From: Panorpa germanica
Taxonomy: Eukaryota > Arthropoda > Insecta > Mecoptera > Panorpidae
Assembly (NCBI GenBank): GCA_963678705.1
Contig: OY783216.1
Span: 8,432,001 to 8,496,000, forward strand
Direction: 5' to 3'
Length of the DNA stretch: 64,000 bases
Shown: one piece after another, positions 37,620-50,600 of the stretch
How positions within the stretch are numbered: position 1 is the first letter of the stretch
Layout of the letters: each line of letters starts with the position of its first letter
The notes under the pieces: generated by a model
What the model was told of the DNA's origin: nothing
Seen by the model: only the letters and a program-made list of their open reading frames with translations
The model's database searches: none
Translations under genes and position numbers: made by a program

Positions 37620-40600
37620 CGTCTATTTTCTAGGCAGCAATTTTCTTTTTTTATCATGTAAAGTTAAAATAGAACTAAAATTTGAAATAAAACTAGGAAT
37701 TATTTTATTGAACTTTTATTATATAGTTTATATCACAGGCGTCAAACAATTAACTATTTCTTTAGTTTACGCAAAGCAATATTTTATTGGAGAAAAGATA
37801 ATTATCATTAGTGATTTTTTTTCGTAACGTCTTTATCGCTATCTTTAGTTGGTTTACGTTTTTCATTAACACAAAGAAAAGCGTAGCTTAGTTCACACTT
37901 CCGGGAAAGCATTAGCGTGCAGCTTAATCCAAGACGTTATAAGAGCTCGTTTCGTGGTGTGATACATAGTACTGCCATCTATCGTTAGAAATATAAAGAA
38001 TATCTTATTTATGAGACTGTTTCTATTTTAGTCTTTTTTAAAAAGACACAGTTTTCCTTCTTTACAATGTAACGCTCAGTATTTAATTTTCTGAAGAACA
38101 CACAAATTTATATTTTGCTAATTATAAAGGGTTCATGTTAAATCTTTTACGCTGCTACTTTCTGTTCACTCATGGCGGACTCCATTGTCCCAACCATCGG
38201 TATCACGTTGCGTCGCTCATGTCACTAAGTGAGTCATATGAACAAAATTTCGGTTTGTATTTGAATGGAATTCGTATATCACTTGATATGCAATAGAAGC
38301 TGCCTATAGAACATGTGACTTTAATAATTATATATACGTAAAATCTCTTTGCTTTAGTGCATATGCACTATAAAATGTTCTATGTAATATATAGTTCACT
38401 TCGTTGCAGTACTGTGCTTCTGTCAAAAGACAAGTAATACCATTCCTAATGGATTCGATCAAATAAAGTATCGTAGGTACATTGAAGTGAAATAACAATT
38501 GATTCCACTCCATTCTAGTTCAAATAGCGCTCGATTCGAAATACATTTGAATACACAATGAATATCAGCACAATCACAGGTAAGACTTGTACAATATATG
38601 TGACTGAAGGTAGGTATAGTGTGGGTGTATGTTTGCTAAAATATCGACCGTGTTGTAGTAGGGTAGGTCTTTTATAAAAATAATCTAATCGTTGACATTG
38701 TAAGTTTACATGAATAATTTAATACCGGATATTCCCCAGTCGTGTTGGGTAAACAAATACAAGGCCTTGTTATTTCCCCCTTGTTGTCTCGTTCCCTCCG
38801 TCACTGGTTGGGTGCCACTCCACCCTAATCATTCCATAACTTTAATACCACCCTGATTCCATGGCGTTGACACAATGCATGCGGTAGAGCGTGCGCTCCG
38901 GCGTGTGGACAGCAACACGTAGGGTGCTAACATTTGGGGTTAATAATAAATTGTGCGTCCACTTTATCGAGCTTTGATTTCATTTTTAATCGAATAGAAA
39001 TATCAAAGCTGATTTTGTATATTGATCAGTGTATAATATGGATAATATGCATAGACGTAAACACATGCAGGTATATATCTATCTACCGACTCGATTTCTT
39101 TGTCTCGTATGTACATATGGTATGTTTCATCACGATATTTTAAAACGTAATTTTGTGTAATGTTAAAATAGTAAATGCATCAGGCTGAACACAAATTAGA
39201 ACCGTGTACGTACATATCTTTCGGTCCTTTTTAGCTTCAAAAGTTCAGGAATGAACTGACTGTTGTATACGACAAAACGTGTAAACAGACGGCACAAAAT
39301 GTAGTCGCAGCAACGTGCTATGTGACGAAGAACAGGTGTAAGGAGAGAGAGTGGAAAACAAAAGCGAGCTGATATAAATTATTTGCAATGTGTACAAAAG
39401 ATACACAGCAAAAAGCAAGCAGAAAAATTTCTGGTAGGTCACAGTAAGCGCTGCCCAAGCGAAACAAGGAGAGATAGAGAACAGAAAGAAGAAGAAGGGG
39501 AAGAAAGATTTTTTGAAAATACGAACTTAATAAGAGACTAATTCCTAGGCCAACGACTCTACCGCAAAACGTTAAAATATAAACGATCTTTAAAGCTCAG
39601 AGCTTGCGGTTTTAATCAGTTTGTATCTTAAGTCGCTTCCAATGTGAGAGCGCTGATTATATTCACGAGGTAGTTCGTTCTAGTGTGAGTTCAGCTTCAT
39701 AATGGAGTCCGTTATATATCCAGCTACATGTATTGTGATAAAATCACTAAACGTCAGTCCCTTTTTACGTTTTGAATCTTCAGTAAACATTTTACTTAAA
39801 AAGAAACTAATATACTATTATGTTTGGTATATGCATGTGTGAGCGTGTGGAATATGTACATATATTTGCATATATATTTGTTTAAGCACATGTATCAACT
39901 TTTTTTATCCAATCCTAAAACTTAAGAAAAAAAAAGAAAAAACTTTTAACTTTTGAAAACAATTACAGAAGAAATCGTTGAGCCCCAACGGACAGAATAT
40001 CAAGCAGTCAATTTATTTTGTGCCCCTAACCTAACAGCAACACCCCATACATTTTGTAAAACATTTTCACTTAGAAAAAGGTAGCGATATATCATCAACG
40101 CTTGAATATTGCATGAGTAATATAAAAGTTTCCGAAAGTGAACGAATTATGAAATAAAATTGAATTGTTTTTAAATTTATGGCAGTTGGGAGAGGTAATT
40201 TATAATTTGTTGAAAATAGTTTAGTTGCTTGACTGTTCTACTGGTTCTATTCTATGTTCTATGGTGGTGGGGCTGCCTGCCTGTTGAAACTTTACTAGAA
40301 CATTTTGTAAGTTACACATATGTATGAATATATGCTTTATTGAATCTATGGGAGTGTTACAAAGCTATAAATATTACAACGCTCGGTCGGGAGATTGGAG
40401 ATTATATCGTAGTTCTTGTTTCTTGGTTTTGCTGCAATTTTCTTACAGATATTATTCATACATTTTATGTTTGTTTTGCAAAACTAAAAATAAATACAAA
40501 GAAGATATCTTCCAAGCTAATAAATAGCTTACTTAGAACACGAAGGTCTTATACATTTTAATGACAATGTAACAGAATTATGATAAACTTTAGATTGAGA

Positions 40601-41390
40601 GTGGATCGAAAAGAAACCAGGAAAAGAGGGAAAACAAAATGGGAAAAGGAAAGGGGGAACTAATACGAAGAAAAAAGAGTAGAAATGGAGAAGGCAGAAT
40701 GTTTAGAAAGGGGGTGGGTGCAATGCATTATAATGGAAAAGGATGTAGAAGTACAGCAATAAGGAACGATGCAAAGTACCTGAGATATATATTATATAAC
40801 TTTCGAACCCAACTGTAAACACAAATCTGCCTTTGAGTCAACATCATTCCGTAGTTATGATTGTAATCCAATATCGACCAGCCAGTCGTTTAATTTAACT
40901 ATAAATTATTTAGTGTTTTTCAAGTGGTATTTGTACATGTACAAGCATATTTGAATTATAGTTTATTAAACGAGTGCAACGTTTCTGAGCCACCATGTAT
41001 AATTATAATATATGATCGTTTGTTAAAGTCTGTCGCATATCTTGTTTACATTTGTATTTATATTTAACAATAGATTTACCTTGTATTATACATTATGTTA
41101 TTGTAATCTGTACAATTAATGTGAACATACTTTTATAGTTTTAATATATTCGTGACTTGAAACAATTTATTTTAGTTGGCGCGACGTAGCATATTCAGTT
41201 CTGTTGTTCAGCCTGGTCCGCACACCACACTTCTTACACCGTACACAAACAATAGTCCGTGGAAATTATTATAATTCATAATTTATTGAACAAGGACCAG
41301 CTTTGTATGATTCAATTTATATGTTTTTTTTAATAATCATTTTCTACTGCTATCGACTTTATAATAAACTGCCATTCCCTGCCATGGTTC
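37620..41390. other. Intergenic, no gene seen
   Basis: No supportable gene. A purine-rich patch at 40590-40760 could be a remnant of a LINE but lacks a recognisable motif. Confidence 0.4.
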
Positions 41391-41394
41391 GGTG

Positions 41395-41756
41395 TTGGAT
41401 TTAAAAGAAAGGTAACTAATTAAAACATTCCAAAATAAAGTTCTGCGAGGAATAGTTAATGCACCGTGGTATATCCGCAATGACGACATACATAGAGACC
41501 TGAAGATTAACACAGTCGAAGAAGAAATCAAATCTATAACAGCGAAGCACGAGTTGAGACTTCGTAACCACGAAAACGCAACGATGTTCGAAGACTTCGC
41601 AGGACTAAACCCTCGGTCTTATTAACCTAATCATGTAGAATTGTTCATTGGAGCAATCTCTACCTCACCGTGTAATTATTGAAATGTAAGCTACTAGATA
41701 AGTGTATCTATACTTAGTTGTAGTATTATAGAAAATAAATAATATAAAAAAAAACG
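41395..41756 (+). mobile_element. Jockey-type LINE 3' end, copy 2
   Basis: Encodes NKVLRGIVNAPWYIRNDDI, HRDLKINTVEEEIKSITA and KHELRLRNHEN, the Jockey RT C-terminus. The 3' UTR shared with 18282-18760 (AATCATGTAGAATTGTTCAT and onwards) ends in an A-rich tail near 41756. It is less diverged in the WYIRNDDIHRDL segment than copy 1, which has lost several codons there. 5'-truncated. Confidence 0.85.
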
Positions 41757-41759
41757 TAA

Positions 41760-42610
41760 GAGCCAAACTGTTAAGGTTACGCCCCTGCTAGAGAATATAA
41801 GCAGTAGCATTGCTTTAACAGCATCCTCATAATTTTCCATTGATTAACGCTTTAGTCAAGTAAAGAATCTTTCTCTGTCGTAATTCTTTGTGGTTCAGTG
41901 AATTGAGTTTCATCAGCCAGCCACCAGCGGCAGCACGAGCGATGCCTCGAGGGCCATAGAACTCTAAATGTTATTACCGCTCGTTATTCTGATGTTAAGA
42001 TGTTATATAAAATGTGGGATGCTAAATGCACAGGATCTTTTGGCTCGTTCTTTATCTTTATTTGTTCACCGTACGTTATCTCAGTAAGGAACGAACGTGG
42101 GAGGAGAGTAGGAGGGCGGGGGTAGGTAAATGCATAAGAATTATACAGGAATTCTCAGAAACTGAAAGGAAATAATAAAAATAAAATAAATTACATTCAA
42201 AGAATGAGGCATAAACTTGAAGAGGTTTATTATATTTTTAAGATGGGGTGTACTAAATTTCTTATTTGCAAACAGTATGTTTTGAAGCAAGTTTAAAGAT
42301 AATTAGTATAAAATGTGCAATTTACTAAAAAATGGTATAATTGTAAAGAATTTCATCTGGTAAAGAGTTATTAGGTGCAGTACACCTGAGAAATTAAAGA
42401 TGCCTCAATCAAAGATAGTACAGATTACTCTGTAAACGGAAAGGTATCAATTACGTAACATACATGTAAGAATTATTATTATTAATTACACTTAGGGACC
42501 TTCCGTAGATTACGTCACATGTAGCATAAAATATATAAATTTTTTTGGAAAAATATATAAGAAAAATTGAATAAATTATAAATTTTCAAAAGATCAAAAA
42601 AAGGAGGAAA
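41760..42610. other. Intergenic, no gene seen
   Basis: No gene or repeat that I can support. Confidence 0.45.
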
Positions 42611-42615
42611 GGGCT

Positions 42616-43170
42616 TATTATTATTATTATTATTATATAAATTGTGTGCCTTTCGGCTTAACAATCTACAGTATTATATTTCCTAATACATTTTATTCTT
42701 ATATTCAAACTTACAACTAAACTTAAATAGTTCTAGACTTTTATTATTTCCAAAAGTACTTTTTGCTTGTTCTTCTCTTGACCCCTCTCTTTTTATTTTC
42801 CTTAGTCCTTCTTCATGCTCACCGTTTCCTCTCTTATTGTCTTCTTTGTTTCCTCTCAACAAACCCTCTATTATATTTTCACTATACTTCTTCCCTTCCG
42901 TCTTCATTTTCAGGCTTCTCCCGCCTTTTATGTCTATCACTCTGTTTCTTTTGTCCGACCATTGCGTTGATACTGGGAAAAATATTCCCTTCCCATTCAC
43001 ATTGTGGTTTGGAATGGCAACTAGGTGTTCGTATGGTTATATTATACATCACCACTGATTAAAATCATTTCAACTCTGGCGTTACTTTTCTGTCCTCGTT
43101 TCTTTTCTCTATGTCCGCCATCCACCTCTTCCCTTCACCTTTTTAAGAATTATGAAATATTGAGTCCTAT
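42616..43170 (-). mobile_element. LINE 3' end with ATT-repeat tail
   Basis: Read on the minus strand, the copy ends in GCCGAAAGGCACACAA followed by a (AAT)n tail (complement of 42617-42655), typical of insect LINE 3' ends. Upstream, the complement of about 43090-43137 contains GTGAAGGGAAGAGGTGGATG, shared with the copies at 48600-48650, 56437-56456 and 63090-63150. The hydrophobic plus-strand frames here are antisense by-products of the purine-rich element. Confidence 0.75.
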
Positions 43171-43455
43171 TCTAGGATTAAAAGATTTGAAGAAAATAAT
43201 AAAATAAACGCTTATAAGTAGATGCTTAAAAAAGCTAATATATAAATGTACGGTTTCTTTTTCAATTCTCAACGCTAAAAATTACTAACTGAAACCCTAA
43301 CTCAGAGCCCCCTCCCCCACTCCTCTTTTCAACAAGTTCCACATTATTGTACAGTAGAAATTAAACTTCTAATTGCAAACTATTGTAATTGCAAGACTCA
43401 TAACTGACTAACTTACACTCCACGGGGTAATTAGCGGGAAAAATAAAGTTTAATG

Positions 43456-43494
43456 GTCACGTGTCACGCTGCAACGTTGCATGCAGCACGTGAC
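43456..43494. repeat. Imperfect palindrome with two CACGTG E-boxes
   Basis: GTCACGTG..CTGCA is mirrored by TGCAGCACGTGAC around the centre CAACGTTG. Two perfect CACGTG hexamers (43458-43463, 43487-43492) sit in the arms. It lies about 1.1 kb upstream of the hydrolase-like gene. Whether it binds bHLH factors is inference only. Confidence 0.6.
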
Positions 43495-43707
43495 TTAAAA
43501 TGTGATTAAATAATTCAGATTATAAATATTTACTGAATGTCAACTCCTTGAATATAAATGTTATTTAATCAAATAACTTATAGTTCCTTAGATTTGTTTG
43601 TGATTTGAAATATTGCAAACTTAAGTTTTTATTTAATTTGTTCTATTAGTCATTTTTATTATTTAAAGACTGGAAGTAGTACTAATAGACTAATAGTAAT
43701 AGTAAAC

Positions 43708-43960
43708 ACAACTTATGTAAACAATGTAATAGCCCACTAACAGTAATTCTTTGAAGCTCCAAGTTCTTATCATAAAATTATAATATTTCTAATGACTAAA
43801 GAAACCAAAGAAAGTCTTAAAAATCTAATTGACTTTAACAATAAATATATTTTAATTTCTTTACTTTAAATTATAAACTATGTATATATTGTTTTAAGTG
43901 CTAATAACTATCGAAAGTTGATGCTCTCAAATAAATATTTAAAAAGTATATTTAAAGAAC
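43708..43960 (+). repeat. Dispersed repeat, copy 3 (uninterrupted)
   Basis: Carries AAACAATGTAATAGCCCACT, CATAAAATTATAATATTTCT, AATTGACTTTAACAATAAA and GTGCTAATAACTATCGAAAG in one continuous run. It shows the pre-insertion arrangement of the copy at 9920-10640. Confidence 0.65.
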
Positions 43961-44517
43961 TCTTATAATTTGAATTATAGATAGGTTGACCTTTCATTTA
44001 TTTGGCTCGCCTTTAGGGTTAGCTACCTTACTTAAATGTATGTGTCATATTTACTATCAACAACTAGATATGTATTTAATGACTTGGGTCAATAAGAAGT
44101 ATCAGATAAGTCACAATTACGATGCAAACGCTCAACAGTAATCTTAATACAGTACAACTTATTTCTTTACAAAATACGAGTATAACTGTAAAATGTCAAC
44201 TTTTCGTAGCTAATTTAAATTAACTACTTAACGATTTTACTTGATATGGAACGTTTGTGACCCATTTTACTACTTTTACAAAATAATAAAAATTGTTTTA
44301 CGCATTAACATACTCATAAAACTTCTAATTAGGCATTACAAAATCTTAATTAGGTCTTTTCAAGGCTTAAAGGCATTTAGAATAGTTATTTTAGAATAGT
44401 GAGTTTCACTTAAGTAAAATATCACCTGAATGTGAGGTTAATACATATGTTAAATATGATTCGCAAAATTTTAGTTGAATTATTGGCTTCACCTTCATTG
44501 CCTCTTCGCATAACTTC

Positions 44518-44525
44518 TATAAAAG
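44518..44525 (+). promoter_or_regulatory. TATA box of the hydrolase-like gene
   Basis: TATAAAAG lies 90 bp before the ATG at 44608, so a start of transcription near 44550 would give a 5' UTR of about 55 nt. This is a good match to the metazoan consensus in the right place; the transcription start was not observed. Confidence 0.55.
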
Positions 44526-44607
44526 AGTCAATAGACTGTATTTTGATAAATATATTTATATTTTCTGTATTTATTAGTTATTTCTGAGTTTTTGAAACGA
44601 GAACATC

Positions 44608-44610
44608 ATG
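44608..44610 (+). CDS. Hydrolase-like gene, exon 1 coding part (start codon only)
   Basis: The ATG is followed at once by a perfect GTAAGT donor, so exon 1 contributes only Met1. This start puts exon 2 in frame with an Arg-rich presequence. It is preferred over the internal TTG/ATG options in exon 2. Confidence 0.75.
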
Positions 44611-47600
44611 GTAAGTAGTCCAGCATATTTATAATATATATATTTGTTGTTAAATTTATTACTAATGAATAGGTATCTACTTGGGTATTACAAAGCATTT
44701 ATTTTCGGTTTTAGAAATTTAAAAAGAATTGCATAGTTGTAGAAAGTTTTTGAATTAAATCCAGGACTTTATTAATTACTAATAAAATTACAAATAAGCT
44801 CAAAAGGTTAAGTTTAGTTACAGCATTTTGAAAAAGGTTAAAGTATTCTTTGTCTATCTACAAAAACGTAACCCCTTATAAAGAGGGTCTTTTTATAAAG
44901 AACAACATAAAAATACAATAATTTCGTGAAAAGTGATAGTTTATATTTATTTTAATCCAAAGTACAAACTCTTAGGTTAGTAATGTAATACAATATCTGC
45001 CAAATGTCACCGTAATGACGACTGCATGTTGATAATAAAAAATAGTGCGAAATTTAAATACATAAGTGGTTTCAACATGTGTTAAAATTTATGTTTGCAT
45101 AGAGTCTGATTCTGTCTTTGAAGAGAAAAGAAGACATTATTTCTTTTGACATGAAGCCATTGATATTACAGTATTATTTAATTTTTAGGCGTTACTACGA
45201 AGAAGCTTAAGATTATTCAATCTACGAAATCGCATAGTTTCTATAAGATATTCCTCTGAAGCATCCAATTTGAATATCACCGAAATCCAAATACCAATTC
45301 ATAATAATTTGGTTCAAGCCAAGTGGTATGGCGACAAAAGCATCCATCCAATCCTGGCGCTCGATGGATCGCTCAATAAGAAACACAAGTTGGATAAAAT
45401 AGCGCGGAAACTTAACGGTAAATCTGTGTTGATGATTGATATGTCAGACGCCGTTGTACCACCCCCACCCCCGCCCACAAAACCTATTTTGTAAGTATTT
45501 AAGAATATGTTACCCTTATAAGAACGAAACGGTAGCATTAAGGGTGGTATATGGGATCCATCCCTCTTGCTATATTTTGAATGGTTTCTGCTCAAACTTG
45601 ACATTTTTTCGAAACATATTTCAAGCTATTTTTGTATGCTCGATTTAACCCTCATCATAAACCAATCGTTTGTTGACGCAAACAAACTTTCTACAATATT
45701 TATAAACACGATTGATTTTTAACTAATACTCCCTTCGGATATTTTCAATGTGTTTACTGGATCAAAATGTTTTTACATTTTACTGCCAATAAAAAACTAA
45801 AATTGTTTGCTTTTTCGATAATTTTGTTTGCATAAAACTTTGTAGCTGAAATGTTCCTTTTTTTACTATTGTTTTAAGAATGAAGTATTTCTTATTATTA
45901 TATCTTTTAGGCGTTACTGTTTTATGTGTGTATATATGTACGAGTATATTGTATTTTATTGAATGCGGCATTAATTTTACATTTCATGTCATTTACGAAG
46001 TTACATTCTCTTCTTCTTTTCAATGCTCCTAGCGCTTGTTTCCCTTTTAATCTCTCCTCGCTTTTCTTGTGCCATACATCATCTTCCTTCTCTCTACTTT
46101 TGCAACAGTTATTCTCACTACACCTTCCCACTTATTCTGCATTTTCACTCTCCTCTCCTTCGTTCTTTTTCTTCGATTCATTGCCTTATCCTAATCCGCA
46201 GCTGTCTGTATCTTACATTATGCCTTGATTCTCCCTTATTCCTTATCCTCTCTTCTTGTTTCACTTCTATATCCTTCTCTTATTATCCTCTGGACCTCTT
46301 GTTCCTCCTCCCTTATCTTTTTAGTCTCCTTCACTGCTATTAATCTTCCTTTATAATATCCTCTCTTTTCCTTGTCTCATCTCGTACTTCCCTCAATCCT
46401 CCCATATTCCTTTCATCCCACTTTTTCACTCTCACTCACGTTTATACCTTAATTCTGTTTACCTTCACTTCCTCCAATACCCAGCGTGCATTGCTACGAA
46501 ATCTTTTATCTCCGTAATTCCAAATAAAGTTTCAAACTTTTTTCTGGTAAGTTTTATATCAATTTTAAATTTTTTATATGATGTAAATTGACATAATTAA
46601 GTATATATATATTGTCGAAACTTTTCCATTATTATAATTCAATTGTTGTTGTTCGATACGGCAACTTACAATGACATTGTCATGACTAAGCATCTTCAAA
46701 AGCTACAAACTTTGCAATTTTGTCAAAATAGACATCAAATAAATATTCTCTAAAAGTTAGAATATTTAATTGTTTTAATAAATTCAAAACAATAATGAAA
46801 TGTTAATATTAAACTTTTTTCTCAATTAATGTGAAGCAGACATTTTTATTTACGCTTTTGATGTTGACCCCCTACCAGCACTATATTTTCTACACTATTA
46901 AAAACGTGTTTAAATTTAATGGGCAAAAATTAATTTGGCAAAACAATTCTTTTGACAGGAAAGCCTTAGTCCTATTATTTATAGAACCTGTAGTTGTAGA
47001 ATATCGAAAAATAAGTTGTGCGGTCTCCAAATTGAAATTCGCTTAAAATCCAATAAAACTACAAGGTTTATGAACATAAAGTTTAGGTCAAAGGTTAAAT
47101 TTGGAAAGTACCGCGTACATAGTTTACAACTTAGTGCAAAAAGGTGTATATTTTATTTTCCCCTGCTATCTCCACTAACGTCTTAGCTTTCTAACGTGCT
47201 CGTATCTTGTGGTGGCGCATATTAAACCTCCAACGACCTCAGTGCAGCTAAGATGTAAACAGTGTTAGTCAAATATGTTACACAAAACAAAAAAGAAGTC
47301 TTTGGAGATACATGCAAGCACCAGACATATCACAAAAGTTTCCCGTAAAGGGACCACTGAGAGCTATTCAGAAATATATATATTGATGTCTATGTATACG
47401 TATATATTTCTTCCATAAATTAAAATGAAACTTCTTGTTAAATTACAATTAATCTTATAAAGCAGATAAGGGTTTCTTATAAATCTAATTTACAATGATT
47501 AAAATGCCATAACAATTTTAGGGGATGCAGTGTCGATGTCAGTCCCAGTCGCAGCCCTTATCCCAATTCTCTGGAATGGCTGATAATAATTCGCAGCGTG

Positions 47601-50600
47601 GTTAAACATTTTAAATGGAAAAGGGTTACATTACTCGGGCATTTATTAGGGGCGCAGCTATCATTTCTTTACGCGGGAATGTTCCCTGCTGAAATGAATG
47701 TTTTAATCGCCATGGAACGCTGTCTACCCAATGTACATGAACCGTACGATGGTCCTGAAAATTTAGCACGAATAATTGAACAGATTATGGAAACGGAATC
47801 ACTGAATCTAAATCCGGATCAGAATCAGAATCAGAAGCTGAACGGTATGTAGTTCACGGTACAATACGGGAGTATTGAATTGTTTTAAAAAACCTTTTTA
47901 TTTTGTTAGATATGAGGGCAGGATTAACCTATTAAAACGTTTAATGTAGGGAAATTTCAGTAAAATGAAAACGTTGAAGCATCTGCTTGATATTCCGGTG
48001 TACGTGGAAAGTGTTTTTTATAGATACAGTACTTTATTTTATGCATTTCTTATAATTGTTTTGCTTTCAAGCTTTCCTATCTCCTCAAATTAAATTTACA
48101 CTATTTTCTTAAACAATATCTAATACACCAGTTTCGCTTTCTTCTACTGCCTTGATCTGTTCTTTATCGTTCTTTTCTTCCATCTACACATCTTCATTTC
48201 TTCCTCGCTCTTAGTAAATATCCTTTCATGCTCCTACTTTCCATTTTCGCACTACATATAACACAACAAACAAACTACTATTTGATAAATAAATATGATT
48301 CTTAAATAGTATCAACCTTCAAACAATATGTGTTAAAATTTCGTGACAATCCATCTATTAATTTACCAGTTACAGTAGTTTTAGTGAGGCTACTTTTATA
48401 ATTTTCAAAACAATGGAAAAATCTGAATTCGTGTGTTGATAAAGCATAGTTATCATTTGTCTCCATGGAGCAGAGTTCAAATATCAATTGTGTCCCAAAT
48501 AGCCATTGCTTTGTTCCTTATAAAAGTAAAAACAAAACAGCTACTTCTTTGCTCCTCCTGCTACTCCCTCCTGTTTCTACTCTGCCATTTCTTTTCTTTC
48601 CTCGTTCCATTTCTCTATCTCCACCATCCACCTCTTCCCTTCACTGCCTAATATTCTTTTTGCTTATTACCTTATTCTCACATGAAAACTTAATGTGCTC
48701 CAATGTTTCTATCTCCATTCCGCACACTCAGCACATTCTTTTCTCGCTATTTGCCCAGTATCTGTTTCCTTTCTCCTCGTTTTCCAATCTAAATCTAGCA
48801 ATCCTTCTCATGTTTTTTGTGTCTTTTTCTCTTAAGTATTGTGGTCTCTCTCTCTCTCCTAAATCCTTTTATAACCATTGCTAGCCATTGCTTTGTTTAA
48901 ACGGTATTTTTAACCTTTAAAAAGCAATGATTTAATGGGTAAAATACATATTTATCTCTTTTTAAGTATTTTTGTTGCATATTTTTAATTTACTTGTTTT
49001 AATTTAGATGTTAACGACTTTATTTTGTTTTTACTTATTTTTCTTACTTTAATCATTCTTTATGTGCATGCGTCAATTATTTGCGTTGCACAAATTGAAT
49101 TAATTGAACTTATTTATACTATGGTATCACATTCTAAGTTACTATCCGAGTTTCTTGAGCTAGCGTATATTTAACGTATATTTGGCACCATCCATGATAG
49201 ACTACGATGATTCAATAGTTTCACAGAGTTGTGAAGGCCATTGTTTGAGTTCTTTATTTGCTTATTACTTTGAATATAAATCCACATCATCTCAATAATA
49301 TACAAGTAGTTGCTTGGTTGATGCCTTCCATTTATTTCCATTTGTATCGATGTCATAAAAGCCCGCTAAATACATAAGAGCGCTGTATACAACTACGTGA
49401 ACATCCTATTAACTAGTCCATCTTAACTTAGATGCAGCACACAATTTAATTGAATTTATTTCGTTGTCTTAGTCAAGCTATTAAACCCACTAGAATATCA
49501 AGCAGCTTAAATAATTGCTCTATGTTACAACGTCGATTCAATTTGCCTGATTACAACTTAAATGTAGTGGCCTTAATGTTTATAGCCATGTTCTTTTCTG
49601 TTGTTAAAGAAAAAATACTTAATTTACAGCCATTTTACTGTTATCGATTTTACTTATTTCTTATCTAATCGACTTGTGTTAAATCTTTGTTTATAACGTA
49701 CTCGTATTTAAATATCACAATTTTGCAATGAAATTACAGAAAAGCGTGACGTCACGCAATATGGCGACACGAATACGAATGTGGTAGCGGCTATAACTAA
49801 TACTAACCCCATCTGGGGGATTAAGGGTACACCGTGGCTTACACATCCTGAGGTATGTATCCCTAAATTCTTGGTAATCAAACCCCGAACCTAAGAATGT
49901 TACCCGCAAACCTTTTTTGAGTCGAATGAATTTGTAACCAAATGCGGGTTTGCTTTTTGTAATTAATCAGGTTGTATTAGTTGTGGTAAGGGACACCCTG
50001 CTTGCTTGTTTTAGACATTCGACGCTGTAATGGACATTCGATATTTTTGCGTAAACTGAAAGAGAAACACACGCAGACGAATTTGTAATTATTAGAATTT
50101 TTGTTTTTTTTGAATTCCGCATGTAATCCAGTTCCAGTGTGAGAAAGAGCCTTGTGCCGTCCGCACATGGGACGACTGATTGCAAACCTTAGGCCGAATT
50201 TGTCCGAACCGAATGAGAATGCAACTGTATTGTTAGTGAGAGAACGAACGTGTATACGAGTGAGATAAAACACACGGCATCAATGAAACTAAACTGGTTT
50301 AGAATACGTTTTCAGCGACTCTGTTCCTCGGTCACAGGGCCGAGATTGTTTGCATGCTTTTGATGATGACATCATGAACAGAGATGTGTACAAATACTAT
50401 TCAAAAGTATTTAATACATACAAATATGACAGAATAAAATTCCCTGTTATGCTATTGTTAAAAATTCTATAGAGTCACGAAACACGGCTAGTTTGCAATC
50501 AGTCGACTCGTCTGCGGAGTGCCTTCAGCTGCTTTCAAGTTGCAACCGTAAGTAAATCCTTCTTCGTCATTGTGAATCCGAAGGACAAACATAGGCGGAA

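Noticed and set aside
45270-45494. Start of the hydrolase-like protein at 45270, with a stop in the intron
   Set aside because: The frame is open upstream to the exon 2 acceptor, which joins in phase to an ATG ending at a GTAAGT donor and yields a presequence. The stop lies after the exon 2 donor.
45926-46343. Long hydrophobic, Ser/Leu/Phe-rich plus-strand frames that look like membrane proteins
   Set aside because: They lie on the pyrimidine-rich strand of a purine-rich LINE-like fragment inside an intron; such frames recur wherever this element type lies (42763-43062, 48433-48884, 51639-51881).
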